Source: Prevotella sp.
GTDB lineage: Bacteria; Bacteroidota; Bacteroidia; Bacteroidales; Dysgonomonadaceae
Assembly: GCA_031260865.1 (NCBI GenBank)
Contig: JAISKQ010000304.1
Location: 1-6,637, forward strand
Length of the DNA stretch: 6,637 bases
Reading direction: 5' to 3'
Under the pieces are notes generated by a model. It was not told the origin of the DNA. It saw only the letters and a list, made by a program, of their open reading frames with translations, and made no database searches. Both the position numbers and the translations under genes were made by a program. Shown piece by piece: positions 1 to 6,224 of this stretch (positions are counted from its first letter, which is position 1; each line of letters starts with the position of its first letter).

Positions 1-40
1 GTTTAGCCTTTAAGCCCATTGCGGGTCGTCCTATGAAGTG
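1..40 (+). repeat. 40-base direct repeat, left copy at window start
   Basis: These 40 bases match 6598-6637 at 38 of 40 positions; the differences are at positions 18 and 20. The core is imperfectly palindromic (CCC-ATTGC-GGG here, CCCG-TAG-CGGG in the right copy) and carries GGGTCGT, as do the palindromes near 6044-6159. In the right copy this sequence is the 3' arm of a longer inverted repeat (6522-6610), so the left copy is probably the 3' end of the same element cut by the window edge. Confidence 0.85.
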
Positions 41-58
41 GGCGTTAAAGCGTTTTTG

Positions 59-88
59 CTTCCTTTTGCGGCTTTGGGCAAAAGGAAG
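59..88. repeat. 11-base-pair perfect hairpin
   Basis: CTTCCTTTTGC (59-69) pairs perfectly with GCAAAAGGAAG (78-88) around an 8-base loop. Neither side is followed by a T-run, so it does not look like a rho-independent terminator, and no gene in the window ends here. It is more likely part of a dispersed intergenic element continuing from the 40-base repeat. A role as a structured transcript cannot be excluded. Confidence 0.7.
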
Positions 89-171
89 GCAAGCAATCTG
101 TGATTGCGCGCGGTAAAAATCGCCGACAAAGAAGAACCAACGCTGTCTGAAAAACAGGACTTCTGAAAGCT

Positions 172-201
172 GTTACTTTTGTTACTTTTGTCACCTTTTT
201 T
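172..201 (+). repeat. GTYACYTTT tandem motif, three units
   Basis: Two GTTACTTTT units and one GTCACCTTT unit follow one another with a period of 9 bases, ending in extra T residues. The same motif, usually with two units, recurs at 320-340, 445-464, 5877-5897, 6255-6274 and 6381-6401. All copies lie on the plus strand and outside genes. Read on the minus strand it spells Lys-Lys-Val-Thr-Lys-Val-Thr, but this reading is not part of a conserved frame. Confidence 0.85.
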
Positions 202-290
202 GAACAATAAACCATTCGAGGCACAAAACGATGATTGAAAAGGTCTTTGAAATGATGGATGCAGTTACGAGTTACGAGAAAATGAAGAGG

Positions 291-464
291 AATGGCGCGA
301 AGCGATGCTGATTGAAAAGTGTTACTTTTGTCACCTTTTTGAGTTGAGTAGTAAGTAATGAGTTTTGAGTAATGAGTGATAGCATGTTAGTAAACTTGTA
401 AACTTGAACTCTAATAAACTACTTACTACTGTTACCCGAAAACTGTTACTTTTGTTACTTTTTT
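291..464 (+). repeat. Composite dispersed repeat, copy A (about 175 bases)
   Basis: This copy aligns end to end with 6225-6401. The parts in order are: an AATGGCGCGAAGCG block containing GCGAAGC (297-303), a GTTACTTTTGTCACC motif (from 321), a tract of GAGT/TAAGTAATGAGT words (341-377), a TAGTAAACTTG tract (from about 389), and a closing GTTACTTTTGTTACTTTT motif (445-464). Positions 320-345 and 346-377 are identical to the other copy apart from a 2-base insertion between them in copy B. The final third is more diverged. No open frame is conserved between copies. Confidence 0.85.
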
Positions 465-530
465 GTAATTCGCCGTTGATTGCTCACTGTGATTTTTTTC
501 CTTTTCTTTGAGTAAAAAAACACACGGTAT

Positions 531-558
531 TGTGACAAAACGGATTTTTATGCGACAT
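531..558 (+). promoter_or_regulatory. Possible ECF-type promoter of the sigma factor operon
   Basis: TGTGAC (531-536) and GCGACAT (552-558) are separated by 15 bases and end 22 bases before the ATG at 581. The arrangement resembles the AAC-like -35 and CG-containing -10 elements of promoters read by ECF sigma factors, which often control their own genes. A clean TAnnTTTG housekeeping promoter was not found in 465-580. This is a weak, single-site inference. Confidence 0.2.
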
Positions 559-580
559 ATTAATAATACAATCCTGATAA

Positions 581-1063
581 ATGAAAGAAACACAGAATAA
601 CGACGCGCAATTTATGGCAATGATACGGCAGAATGAAGGTATCATCTATAAAGTGACCTCATTCTATGTGGACAAGGATCATCCTATCGGGGATCTTTAT
701 CAGGAAGTTGTGCTAAACTTGTGGAAAGCGTTTCCATCTTTCAGAGGCGAAAGTAAGTACTCCACGTGGATTTACCGTATCGCGCTGAACACATGTGTGT
801 CGTTTTACCGCAAAAGCAACAAGAATGTGGCATACGTGGATATATCGATGGATATACCCGATGTTGTGGATAATAATGAACAAATACAGGAATTATATAA
901 GCTAATAAACCGTTTAGGCAAAATTGAACGCGCTTTGGTATTGCTTTATCTTGATGACAAACCGTACAAGGAAATAGCGGAGATAATAGGATTCTCGGTA
1001 ACGAATGTGGCTACCAAGCTAAATCGCATAAAGGATAAACTGAAGCAAATGTCTAATGAATGA
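581..1063 (+). CDS. ECF-family RNA polymerase sigma factor
   Basis: This 160-residue protein is a group 4 (extracytoplasmic function) sigma-70 factor that would direct core RNA polymerase to a small regulon. Region 2 spans roughly residues 12-79 and includes the core-binding and -10 recognition segment DLYQEVVLNLWKAFPSF (38-54) followed by STWIYRIALNTCVSFYRK (61-78). After a short linker (about 80-102), region 4 spans about 103-155, with the helix-turn-helix YKEIAEIIGFSVTNVATKLNR at about 129-149 for -35 recognition. Regions 1 and 3 are absent and the length is normal for the class. The ATG at 581 has no clear ribosome binding site, which is common in Bacteroidota. Its stop overlaps the next start by 4 bases (ATGA), implying translational coupling to the membrane protein. 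The regulon and the signal are unknown. Confidence 0.95.
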   Translation: MKETQNNDAQFMAMIRQNEGIIYKVTSFYVDKDHPIGDLYQEVVLNLWKAFPSFRGESKYSTWIYRIALNTCVSFYRKSNKNVAYVDISMDIPDVVDNNEQIQELYKLINRLGKIERALVLLYLDDKPYKEIAEIIGFSVTNVATKLNRIKDKLKQMSNE

Positions 1064-1683
1064 TAAACAAATGGGATATGGATTTAGATAATTTAAAAAA
1101 AACATGGCAGCAAGCCGAAATCAATCCGACAATAGATGAACAGAAGATTCGGAAAATGTTGGATAACAAGGGTCAGGGCGCTTTTGAAAAACTGATTAAA
1201 TATGATAAGTTGTATTTATGGTTGCTCATACCCTGCGCGTTAGCGGGTGTGTTTTTCTTTTATATGCATTACATACCGGGGAGTATCTATATCGCTTTGG
1301 TGGTGATCGGTTTCTTTTGGTACAGGTACAAACTCCGTTTCCTGAAAGCGATCAATTTGTCGGAAATGAATATATTGGAGGTTTCCAAGCGGGTTATCAA
1401 GTATAAGAAATTTATCAAGTACGAAATTCTGTTCGGATCGGTAGGGGCGGTTGTTTTTTTCGTGCCTTACATTTATTACGGCATACCGGAGATGATGCAG
1501 GATGTATTGAACGATAGCGACATGGCAATCTATCGGGACACTTCTGTGTTTCTCGTTACCCTTGCCATCGTGATTGTGGTTACATTTCTTATTTCGTTTA
1601 TTCTCTATAAAGTTATGTATTTCGACAATATCAAACAAATACAAAAGTCAATTAAGGAAATAGAAGATTTAGAAAGAGATTGA
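1060..1683 (+). CDS. Four-helix membrane protein, candidate anti-sigma partner
   Basis: This 207-residue protein has no enzymatic motif that I recognise. A charged N-terminal segment (1-50, with LKKTWQQ at 12-18) is followed by four predicted transmembrane helices at about 51-70, 72-89, 122-141 and 162-187, and a short acidic/lysine-rich C-terminal helix. The layout and the DLDNLKKTWQ-like opening resemble membrane proteins often encoded directly behind ECF sigma factors in Bacteroidales. By position it may act as a membrane-held anti-sigma factor, but the zinc-binding HxxxCxxC motif of classical anti-sigma domains is absent; the only cysteine is Cys59, inside helix 1. The ATG at 1060 overlaps the sigma factor stop. 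ATG 1078 (Met7) is an equally plausible start because family members tend to begin MDLxxLKK. The membrane prediction is firm; the regulatory role is inference. Confidence 0.85.
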   Translation: MINKWDMDLDNLKKTWQQAEINPTIDEQKIRKMLDNKGQGAFEKLIKYDKLYLWLLIPCALAGVFFFYMHYIPGSIYIALVVIGFFWYRYKLRFLKAINLSEMNILEVSKRVIKYKKFIKYEILFGSVGAVVFFVPYIYYGIPEMMQDVLNDSDMAIYRDTSVFLVTLAIVIVVTFLISFILYKVMYFDNIKQIQKSIKEIEDLERD

Positions 1684-1704
1684 TAGTGTTTAATATTAAA
1701 TAAA

Positions 1705-1710
1705 AAAGGT
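1705..1710 (+). promoter_or_regulatory. Ribosome binding site of the TraB/GumN gene
   Basis: AAAGGT ends 5 bases before the ATG at 1716 and is the only reasonable Shine-Dalgarno-like sequence before any gene in the window. It supports the ATG at 1716 as the start and independent initiation of this gene, in contrast to the coupled start of the gene before it. Confidence 0.5.
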
Positions 1711-1715
1711 AAATT

Positions 1716-2630
1716 ATGAAAAATCTTATCACAACTCTAACAGCGATCATATTGTTCGTTTTGGCAGGGACGCTGACCGCGCAAAACGAAAAGTTCAGTG
1801 GAGCATTGCTATGGAAAGTTTCGGGGAACGGTTTGGAGCAACCTTCTTATATTCTGGGTACGCATCACCTGATACCGGTCAACTTTGTGGATAGCATACC
1901 GGGGCTGAAAGCTGTTTTGGAGAGTACCAATCAGGCGGTCGGCGAACTGTTGATGTCCGATCAGGCGGCTATGCAGGCAAAGTTGCAGCAAGGAGCTTTG
2001 CTGCCGGCAGGCGAAACATACGGCAGCCTGTTGTCGGCGGAGGATTACGCGAAGTTGGACGAAGGGCTGAAAAAGCTTTTTACGGTAGGTCTCGACCAGT
2101 TTGGGCAACTCAAACCCGGAATGATTTCGATGATATACTCCATCACGTTGTATACAAAGCTCTACCCGGAATTTAACCCGATGTCCCACGAAGCTATCGA
2201 CGCTTATGTGCAACGCGTCGCTACCGAAAAAGGCAAACCTGTGCTGGGACTTGAAACTGTCGAAGACCAGATATATGCCCTTTTTGACGCGGAACCGTTG
2301 AAAGATCAGGCGGAGTCGTTGGCTTGTGCGGTGGCAAACAGTGATTCGTCGAAAGACCTGCTCGACAAGCTGAACGTATATTACAAGGCGGGTCAACTGT
2401 CAGCGATGTACGACCTGTCGTTCAACAATCCGGACGATCCGTGTAAAACATCCCAGGCACAGCAAAACGCGTTGGTTAAAGACCGTAACAACAAATGGTT
2501 GCTCAAATTGCCTCAGATAATGAAGGACAATTCGAGCCTGATAGCCGTAGGCGCGTTGCACTTGGCAGGCGAAGAAGGTTTATTGTTCCAATTGGATAAA
2601 CTGGGCTATACCGTTGAGGCTGTGAAGTAA
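1716..2630 (+). CDS. Exported TraB/GumN-family protein
   Basis: This 304-residue protein belongs to the TraB/GumN (TIKI-like, PF01963) family, whose studied animal members are metal-dependent proteases; bacterial members are mostly uncharacterised. The N-terminus is a signal peptide (hydrophobic core about 7-20, likely cleavage after Ala22), without a lipobox, so the mature protein is probably periplasmic. Family signatures are all visible: LLWKVSG and PSYILGTHH near the start (His50/His51), a GE motif at 76-77, GLETVEDQ (178-185), an RN pair at 257-258, and VGALHLAGEEGLL (278-290, His282). Two cysteines in the mature part (204 and 243) could form a disulfide. The length is typical and the ends intact. 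It begins 32 bases after the membrane protein gene with no terminator between, so it is probably in the sigma factor operon. Substrate unknown. Confidence 0.92.
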   Translation: MKNLITTLTAIILFVLAGTLTAQNEKFSGALLWKVSGNGLEQPSYILGTHHLIPVNFVDSIPGLKAVLESTNQAVGELLMSDQAAMQAKLQQGALLPAGETYGSLLSAEDYAKLDEGLKKLFTVGLDQFGQLKPGMISMIYSITLYTKLYPEFNPMSHEAIDAYVQRVATEKGKPVLGLETVEDQIYALFDAEPLKDQAESLACAVANSDSSKDLLDKLNVYYKAGQLSAMYDLSFNNPDDPCKTSQAQQNALVKDRNNKWLLKLPQIMKDNSSLIAVGALHLAGEEGLLFQLDKLGYTVEAVK

Positions 2631-2647
2631 GAGTATAGATGAAAAAC

Positions 2648-2681
2648 AGAAAGGTTACTTGTGTTATTAGGTAGCCTTTCT
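2648..2681. terminator. Bidirectional rho-independent terminator between convergent operons
   Basis: AGAAAGGTTACTT (2648-2660) pairs with AGGTAGCCTTTCT (2669-2681) to give a 13-base-pair stem with two G-U wobbles and an 8-base loop. On the plus strand the 3' arm runs into TTTCTTT; on the minus strand the hairpin is followed by GTTTTTC (complement of 2641-2647). It lies 17 bases after the TraB/GumN stop and 13 bases after the DUF2752 stop, as expected for a shared terminator. Confidence 0.8.
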
Positions 2682-2694
2682 TTAACACGCGGTC

Positions 2695-3066
2695 TCAGAC
2701 AGCATTTCGCCCAATCCAGAACAGTATAATCAGTATCAAGATGACGATGATAGCCGTCTTTCCAAACAGGGCTTTCCGTGCTTTGGGAAAACGTTTCTTT
2801 CCCCCTAAATATTCAAGATAGATACCTGCGACAGCATATGGTATCGCCATCATTAATAGCGGGTTGCAGAGGAAAGCATCTTTGATCCGCAGGTGCAGTA
2901 AGTGATGGATCGCCCGTTGCGAACCACAGCCGGGACAATCCCACCCCGTCAAGGTATGGAAAGGGCATTGTGGAAACAACGCCGACTCTTCCGGGCTGAA
3001 AACGAAATAGATACCGCCCGCAAGCAGGAGCAAGAGACCTATGGCGATGGGTATGTATTTTGTCAT
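2695..3066 (-). CDS. DUF2752 family small membrane protein
   Basis: This 123-residue protein matches the DUF2752 family, whose function is not established. Three hydrophobic segments lie at about 4-23, 69-87 and 103-118. Between the first two sits the family signature: CPFHTLTGWDCPGCGSQRA (34-52) followed by a conserved-looking run ending in AFLCNPLL (64-71). Cys34, Cys44 and Cys47 form a CP-x8-CPGC arrangement that could bind metal or be redox active, though this is not shown. The gene starts 57 bases after the penicillin-binding protein stop on the same strand, and only a weak hairpin (AAGAATA at 3078-3084 with TATTCTT at 3119-3125) lies between, so the two are probably co-transcribed. No clear ribosome binding site precedes the ATG at 3066. 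Family assignment is confident; function unknown. Confidence 0.9.
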   Translation of the reverse strand: MTKYIPIAIGLLLLLAGGIYFVFSPEESALFPQCPFHTLTGWDCPGCGSQRAIHHLLHLRIKDAFLCNPLLMMAIPYAVAGIYLEYLGGKKRFPKARKALFGKTAIIVILILIILFWIGRNAV

Positions 3067-3123
3067 TAGGTAGCAATAAGAATAATGGCTTGTTTTCTAT
3101 CAGTCAACAACTACCGGCTATTC

Positions 3124-5520
3124 TTAATTAAAGATATTATCTATCTGCGCGGGCGGCGGCGAGTCGGGAACGTCTTCATCCCCGTTTTTGTCGCATACGC
3201 CGTATCCCTTTACCGTTTCAAATTGGTCAGTTTGGCTGTATCCCAATGTTTTATCCGCGAATACCTTTTTGTAGAACAAGCCTACGATAGGCAATGCCAT
3301 GGAGGCTCCTTGCCCGTCGGCGGTGCGGTCGAAACATACAGGGCGGTCTTCTCCGCCTACCCAGCATCCTGTGGACAATTTAGGAGTGAATCCCATAAAC
3401 CAACCGTCGGAGTTATTTTGTGTCGTACCTGTTTTTCCGCCCATAGGCGCGGTGATGCCGTAATTGCGTCTGATACGCCCGCCTGTGCCGCCATCGATTA
3501 CGCCGCGGAGCATATCCAGCATTTTCACATAAGAGCCTTCGCTGAATACTTCATCCATTATCGGCAAGAATATAGCATCGGATATGATGTTTCCGAACGC
3601 GTCTTCGATACGGGTTACATATACCGGATTGGAACGTATCCCTTTGTTGGCGAAAGAAGTGTACGCGGCGGCCATTTCTGCCACGGATACATCGTGCGTG
3701 CCCAATGCCATGGAAACCACGGGATCTATCTTGCCGGTGATGCCGAACGAATGCAACATACGAGCAAAGGCGTATGGTGTGGTACGTCCCATCAGGTAGG
3801 CTGTGACAAGGTTGTCGGAGTTTTGCAACCCCCATTTTATCGTTACCGTCTCGCCGAATTTGGATGCTTTGCCTCCGCGCGGCGTCCATTCTTTACCCGA
3901 TTCGGTGATAAGGGTTTGCGGTTCATACAGCATTTGGTCGCAAGGACTCATGCCGTTTTCCATCGACAGGGTATACAGGTAAGGTTTGATGGTGGAACCT
4001 ACCTGTCGGCGTCCCATATTCACCATATCGTACTGAAAATAGCGGAAATCCATGCCGCCCACGTATGCTTTCACATTACCGTTGTGGGTATCCATCGACA
4101 TAAATCCGGTACGCAAAAGTCCTTTGTGATAACGGATAGAATCCCAAGGGCTCATAATGGTGTCGATTTCTCCTTTCCACGAGAAGATCTTCATGTCCAC
4201 CGGCTTTTTGAATATTTGATATATCTCTTTTTCGGATATTCCCTCCTTTTTCAGGTTTCGGTAACGGTCGGTGACTTTCATCGAGCGGTACATGATGGTG
4301 TCGGCGTTCAACTTCATTTCCCTAAGCACTATACTCGAAAACGGAGCGTTGGGACGGTTTTTCTTTTCCCTGTCAAAGTCGGGTTGCAATTCTAAGCTGA
4401 GGTGTTCCGCCACCGCTTCTTCGGCATATTTCTGCATACGCGAGTCAATGGTCGCGTATATTTTCAGCCCGTCGGTGGACAGGTTGTAATCTGAGCCGTC
4501 GGGTTTCTTGTTCTTATGACACCAGCCGTACAATGGGTTTGTTTCCCAACTTATCGAATCTTGTGTATATCGTTCTGTTTGCCACGAAGCGTAATTATCC
4601 CTGTCGGGTTTATTGGCGGACATGGTCAAGCGGATGTATTCGCGGAAGTAAGGAGCGATACCGTCTTTATGGTCAACCCTTTTAAAGTCCAGTTTAAGCT
4701 CGGTGCGGCAAAGCGAGTCGTATTGTTGTTTTGTTATGTAATCGTTTTTGTACATTTGTTCCAATACCACGTTGCGACGTCCTTTCGTTCTGTCGGGGTA
4801 TCTTTTCGGGTTGAAGTAAGAAGGGTTTTTACACATGCCTATCAGTGTGGCGGCTTCTTCTATCTTGAGGTCTTTGGGTGTTTTATTGAAATAAACCTGC
4901 GCGGCGGATTGTATGCCCACCGCGTTGTACAGAAAGTCGAATTGGTTGAGGTACAGGTTTACGATTTCTTCTTTGGTATAGTATCTTTCCAGTTTGACGG
5001 CTATCACCCATTCAATCGGTTTACGCAGTAATACGCGTTCAAGAGCGTTTTCGGAAGGAGGTGAATACAACAGTTTAGCCAATTGTTGCGAAATGGTACT
5101 TCCGCCTCCGCCGCTTTCCTGCATCAATAATCCTCTTTTGACAACCGCGCGCGCAAGGGCGTAAGCGTCTATTCCCGAATGGTCGTAGTAACGGGCGTCT
5201 TCGGTGGCTACAAGCGCTTGCACCAGATAGGGGGAAATATCCTCGTAACTGGAGTATATACGGTTATTCTTCGCCATGGAATAAGTGCCCATCAGCTCGC
5301 CATCGGAGGAATATAGCTGCGAGGCATATTTGTCTATGGGGTTTTCCAGTTCTTCCACATCGGGCATGTATCCAATTACTCTTGTGCTGATGAGGGTAAA
5401 GAGAATTGTAACTACCCCGATAAGACAAGCGAAAGCAATCCATAGACCTTTGACGATCTTTTTATGGTTGTACTTTCCTGTTCTTTTCTTATTCTTTTTC
5501 AATTTTTCCTTTTCGTCCAT
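3124..5520 (-). CDS. Bifunctional class A penicillin-binding protein (PBP1A-like)
   Basis: This 798-residue enzyme polymerises lipid II into glycan strands and cross-links the peptides, acting from the inner membrane in the periplasm. A lysine-rich cytoplasmic tail (1-24) precedes one transmembrane helix (about 25-46). The GT51 glycosyltransferase domain follows, with catalytic Glu107 in ATEDARYYDHSG, GGSTISQQLAK (139-149), the second expected catalytic Glu170 in RKPIEW, and EEIVNLYLNQFDF (184-196). The transpeptidase domain carries Ser509-x-x-Lys512 (GSTIKP), Ser568-Asp-Asn570 and Lys696-Thr-Gly698 (KTGTT), so both active sites look intact. The tail is Pro/Asp-rich (SPPPAQ). The start is set at ATG 5518-5520; an upstream in-frame TTG at 5532 would add MHSL, but the ATG is more likely and fits the promoter at 5549-5580. 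It is first in an operon with the DUF2752 gene. PBP1A rather than another class A protein is inferred from architecture. Confidence 0.96.
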   Translation of the reverse strand: MDEKEKLKKNKKRTGKYNHKKIVKGLWIAFACLIGVVTILFTLISTRVIGYMPDVEELENPIDKYASQLYSSDGELMGTYSMAKNNRIYSSYEDISPYLVQALVATEDARYYDHSGIDAYALARAVVKRGLLMQESGGGGSTISQQLAKLLYSPPSENALERVLLRKPIEWVIAVKLERYYTKEEIVNLYLNQFDFLYNAVGIQSAAQVYFNKTPKDLKIEEAATLIGMCKNPSYFNPKRYPDRTKGRRNVVLEQMYKNDYITKQQYDSLCRTELKLDFKRVDHKDGIAPYFREYIRLTMSANKPDRDNYASWQTERYTQDSISWETNPLYGWCHKNKKPDGSDYNLSTDGLKIYATIDSRMQKYAEEAVAEHLSLELQPDFDREKKNRPNAPFSSIVLREMKLNADTIMYRSMKVTDRYRNLKKEGISEKEIYQIFKKPVDMKIFSWKGEIDTIMSPWDSIRYHKGLLRTGFMSMDTHNGNVKAYVGGMDFRYFQYDMVNMGRRQVGSTIKPYLYTLSMENGMSPCDQMLYEPQTLITESGKEWTPRGGKASKFGETVTIKWGLQNSDNLVTAYLMGRTTPYAFARMLHSFGITGKIDPVVSMALGTHDVSVAEMAAAYTSFANKGIRSNPVYVTRIEDAFGNIISDAIFLPIMDEVFSEGSYVKMLDMLRGVIDGGTGGRIRRNYGITAPMGGKTGTTQNNSDGWFMGFTPKLSTGCWVGGEDRPVCFDRTADGQGASMALPIVGLFYKKVFADKTLGYSQTDQFETVKGYGVCDKNGDEDVPDSPPPAQIDNIFN

Positions 5521-5548
5521 AAGTGAGTGCAAGTCTTATTACTTGCTG

Positions 5549-5580
5549 CAAATTTATACAAAACGTTTCAATAATGTAAA
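5549..5580 (-). promoter_or_regulatory. Bacteroidota-type promoter for the penicillin-binding protein operon
   Basis: On the minus strand TAAATTTG (complement of 5549-5556) matches the TAnnTTTG -7 consensus of the Bacteroidota primary sigma factor exactly. TTTAC (complement of 5576-5580) lies 19 bases upstream, close to the expected place of the looser TTTG -33 element. Transcription would begin around 5540-5545, giving a leader of about 20-25 bases before the ATG at 5520. This favours the ATG over the TTG at 5532. Confidence 0.55.
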
Positions 5581-5668
5581 TAAAAAAGCTTAAATGGCGT
5601 CTTGTTTGATGAAAAATGGCTTTGACAAACGATTTGGATGTTTATTTTTTGTGTTTATGCTTGTTTCT

Positions 5669-5695
5669 TGACGCGAATCTTTAGAATCCGCGTCA
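5669..5695. repeat. TGACGCG / CGCGTCA inverted repeat
   Basis: TGACGCG (5669-5675) and CGCGTCA (5689-5695) form a perfect 7-base-pair stem around 13 bases, with two further pairs possible inside after one mismatch. It is followed by TCCGCG, so ATCCGCG words occur twice in tandem. It is far from either gene end and lacks a T-run, so it is not a terminator; it could be an operator or a dispersed intergenic repeat. Confidence 0.5.
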
Positions 5696-5803
5696 TCCGC
5701 GCTCTTGTTCGTTCCCTTGTAGTTTGTAAAGATGGATAAAATCAAAAAAAACATGCCGAAAACTGCATTTTTTTAAAACAAAATTGTCTATATATGAGTT
5801 GGA

Positions 5804-5897
5804 AGTTTTGAGTAATGAGTTTTAAGTAAAGAGAATATGGAGAAAAAAGAGACAGCGAAAGCAGATGGAGAAAAGTGTTACTTTTGTCACCTTTTTT
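5804..5897 (+). repeat. Partial, rearranged composite repeat (copy C)
   Basis: The word AGTTTTGAGTAATGAGT (5804-5820) is identical to parts of copies A (361-377) and B (6297-6313). Here it precedes rather than follows the GTTACTTTTGTCACC motif (5877-5891), and the 56 bases between are unrelated purine-rich sequence. The element therefore appears modular, with the GAGT tract and the GTYACYTTT motif able to occur in either order. Confidence 0.6.
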
Positions 5898-6043
5898 AAA
5901 ATAATTTACCATTAGTTGTTGCCTATACGCTGAAGAGGTCTATGATATATTTGGAATAGTTCATAGAAAGAATATTAAGAATTTAAAAAAGTTCAAAGTT
6001 TTGAGTTCAAAATATTTATTACTCGTTACTTAATAGACTGTTT

Positions 6044-6159
6044 CGACCCAACGGGTCGTATGTTTATAGCTAATATCAAAATCTTATCTATACGACCCCT
6101 GCGGGGTCGAATGCAGACGGTATGTGTTTTGCTATAAACATACGACCCCTTCGAGGTCG
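6044..6159. repeat. Nested palindrome cluster (REP/BIME-like)
   Basis: Three short hairpins of one type occur: CGACCC-AAC-GGGTCG (6044-6058), CGACCCC-TGC-GGGGTCG (6093-6109) and CGACCCC-TTC-GAGGTCG (6143-6159, one mismatch). In addition GGGTCGTATGTTTATAGC (6053-6070) is a perfect 18-base inverted copy of 6131-6148, so the outer two units face each other around the middle one and the whole block could fold as one large stem-loop or as three small ones. The arrangement is that of paired repetitive extragenic palindromes. No associated transposase lies in the window. Confidence 0.8.
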
Positions 6160-6224
6160 TTTTATCGCCGACAATCCGTCCTATCATCCTTTTTTAGTTT
6201 ACAAGCTTGCAAGTTTACAAGAAG

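Larger units (their letters stand above)
1..580. other. Repeat-rich non-coding region upstream of the sigma factor gene
   Basis: No convincing gene is seen here. The stretch holds, in order, one copy of the 40-base end repeat, an 11-base-pair hairpin, a triple copy of the GTYACYTTT motif, one copy of the composite repeat of about 175 bases, and then about 115 unrepeated bases leading to the sigma factor start. Small open frames exist (for example 45-215 and 272-385 on the minus strand) but they run through the repeats and are not preserved in the other repeat copies, so they are not called. No tRNA or rRNA-like sequence was noticed. Confidence 0.7.

Noticed and set aside
59..88. Hairpin as a transcription terminator
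   Set aside because: No T-run follows the stem on either strand and no gene in the window ends nearby.
45..215. Minus-strand 56-codon frame starting MVYCSKKVTKVTKVT
   Set aside because: It is open only because it crosses the GTYACYTTT motif and the hairpin at 59-88. The equivalent frame has a stop shortly upstream of the motif in other copies (5877-5897 and 6255-6274), so coding is not conserved.
231..311. Plus-strand 26-codon frame MIEKVFEMMDAVTSYEK
   Set aside because: It is very short, runs into the composite repeat, has no ribosome binding site and matches no family I recognise.
272..385. Minus-strand 37-codon frame containing KKVTKVT in composite repeat copy A
   Set aside because: Copy B has a 2-base insertion (6280-6281) that puts a stop directly upstream in the same frame and leaves no ATG. 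The conserved feature is the DNA, not the peptide.
3085..4395. A 436-codon plus-strand open frame
   Set aside because: It lies almost wholly antisense to the penicillin-binding protein, whose catalytic motifs are intact in that region. Its translation shows no recognisable domain and is rich in His, Arg, Tyr and Cys, as expected for a shadow frame.
5521..5532. TTG start at 5532 for the penicillin-binding protein
   Set aside because: It would add only MHSL; the ATG at 5520 is the commoner codon, begins a typical lysine-rich tail, and leaves a normal leader from the predicted promoter.
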